Below are positions 63,309-64,000 of a DNA stretch of 64,000 bases, piece by piece (the first letter of the stretch is position 1; each line of letters begins with the position of its first letter). Under the pieces are notes generated by a model. That model searched no databases, had not been told where the DNA came from, and saw nothing but the letters and a program-made list of their open reading frames with translations. A program made the position numbers and the translations under genes. Source of the DNA: Xanthocytophaga flava (GTDB taxonomy: Bacteria > Bacteroidota > Bacteroidia > Cytophagales > 172606-1); contig JASJOS010000010.1 of assembly GCA_030068525.1 (NCBI GenBank), positions 62,001 through 126,000 on the forward strand, written 5' to 3'.

Positions 63309-63995
63309 TCAGACTGCTGCCACGGATACCAGATCAACGGTGGACTGTCTGGAAGAGGTGCAGAGAGATACCGCGTTTGTGAAACGATTGAGTATAGAAA
63401 TCCCTATGGAGTCAAATCGCGGTGATGTGCTTACGGTATAGCTGTATCTGGGTGTAGAGGCAACGGTTGCAAATGCTGGTGAAGCAGGTGTTGCAGAAGT
63501 GCCTGAACGACTGAGTTCAGCTTCACAGGTTGGGGCAGCAGATTGTTTTTGAGAGACTTGCACTTGCTTCACGAAGTGTAGGGCCTTGAACATCTCAAAA
63601 TCCATAAACTCATACTGCTCTTCCTGTTCCAGTCTTTTCCAGATGTCATAGGCTGTTTTAATACGAATACGAACCTGATCGCGCTTCAGTTCCTTCAATA
63701 TATACTTAGTCGCATTGTCTTTGTCTTTTTTCTTATCCAACACAGCTAAATGAAGGTCATTACGTTTGTATTGCACATTTAGATCCTTCCATACGGATTC
63801 CGCTTTCTTCAGCTGTTTATTTCTTTCTTTAGAGGCAGGTTGTGCTTCCAGTTCAGCTTTTTGCTGAGTGGCCTGAGCCAGCAGATTTGTTAAATGGATG
63901 TGGTTAGCCTGAGATTGTTTCTCATCTTCTGTATTCTTTTTGATTCGTTTGAGCATATGGTGAAGCTGTTCATTCAGACGAGCTTCTTCTTTCAT
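63309..63995 (-). CDS. Coiled-coil protein
   Basis: 228 aa with ATG at 63995; it may extend past the window edge. Long charged helices (LNEQLHHMLKRIKKNTEDEKQ, QQKAELEAQPASKERNKQLKKAE and RDQVRIRIKTAYDIWKRLEQEEQYEF), then a Ser/Thr/Pro-rich tail (AAPTCEAELSRSGTSATPAS). No family recognised. It lies outside the element and may be a chromosomal gene. Confidence 0.6.
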   Translation of the reverse strand: MKEEARLNEQLHHMLKRIKKNTEDEKQSQANHIHLTNLLAQATQQKAELEAQPASKERNKQLKKAESVWKDLNVQYKRNDLHLAVLDKKKDKDNATKYILKELKRDQVRIRIKTAYDIWKRLEQEEQYEFMDFEMFKALHFVKQVQVSQKQSAAPTCEAELSRSGTSATPASPAFATVASTPRYSYTVSTSPRFDSIGISILNRFTNAVSLCTSSRQSTVDLVSVAAV

Positions 63996-64000
63996 GAGAC

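Noticed and set aside
1-64000. CRISPR array
   Set aside because: No regularly spaced repeats of 24-40 bp with unique spacers were seen; the repeats found are few and not regular.

Overview
The window is Bacteroidota DNA, most likely from the order Cytophagales. Signs of this are a SusC/SusD pair, an ABC permease with the N-terminal prefix domain common in Cytophagales, a TTG-N19-TAnnTTTG promoter, few Shine-Dalgarno sites, an IS66 remnant and VirE_N/DUF3987 replication genes. The genus cannot be fixed from the sequence alone.

Layout. Positions 1-27.9 kb look like ordinary chromosome: a large FtsX-type ABC permease; tRNA-Gly(GCC); an MBOAT O-acyltransferase plus SGNH-like partner lying between two almost identical tRNA-Leu(UAA) genes; PhzF and GrpB family genes; a TetR regulator divergent from a four-gene SusC/SusD/phosphodiesterase operon; a TonB siderophore-type receptor; then many small secreted, lipoprotein or membrane genes. 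Positions 27.9-29.5 kb are a scar zone: a decayed copy of an HTH cassette (intact copy at 53.8-54.3 kb) and a lipoprotein start fused to an IS66 transposase tail.

Positions 29.5-35.8 kb are an AT-rich defence island. On the minus strand it has HNH, a multi-TM protein and a NACHT NTPase. On the plus strand it has a 680-aa Argonaute/PIWI protein that has lost its recognisable catalytic residues, followed 4 bp later by a two-TM protein. The pair resembles the SiAgo-Aga2 and long-B pAgo-membrane effector abortive infection systems and is the strongest candidate for an unusual system here.

Positions 36.04-63.10 kb are one integrated element of about 27 kb in the 3' end of tRNA-Arg(CCG). It is bounded by a 17-bp att core repeat. 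Both ends carry a 22-bp direct repeat (probable integrase arm sites). The original tRNA terminator is stranded at the left end and a new one is supplied at the right. Inside are a tyrosine integrase, DUF3987 and VirE_N/PriCT_2 replication genes, terminase small and large subunits and a 730-aa tail-like protein. No portal, capsid or protease gene is recognisable, so it looks like a phage satellite or a strongly reduced prophage. Its cargo includes a pentapeptide-repeat membrane protein, a SLATT-like 2TM protein, a Cys-rich secreted peptide, a cytochrome c lipoprotein, a type ISP/IIG restriction-modification-like enzyme, an LRR protein and a small MscS channel. A repressor with two operator palindromes controls a divergent block of small genes at the right end. 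The last kilobase returns to the chromosome, with a coiled-coil protein.
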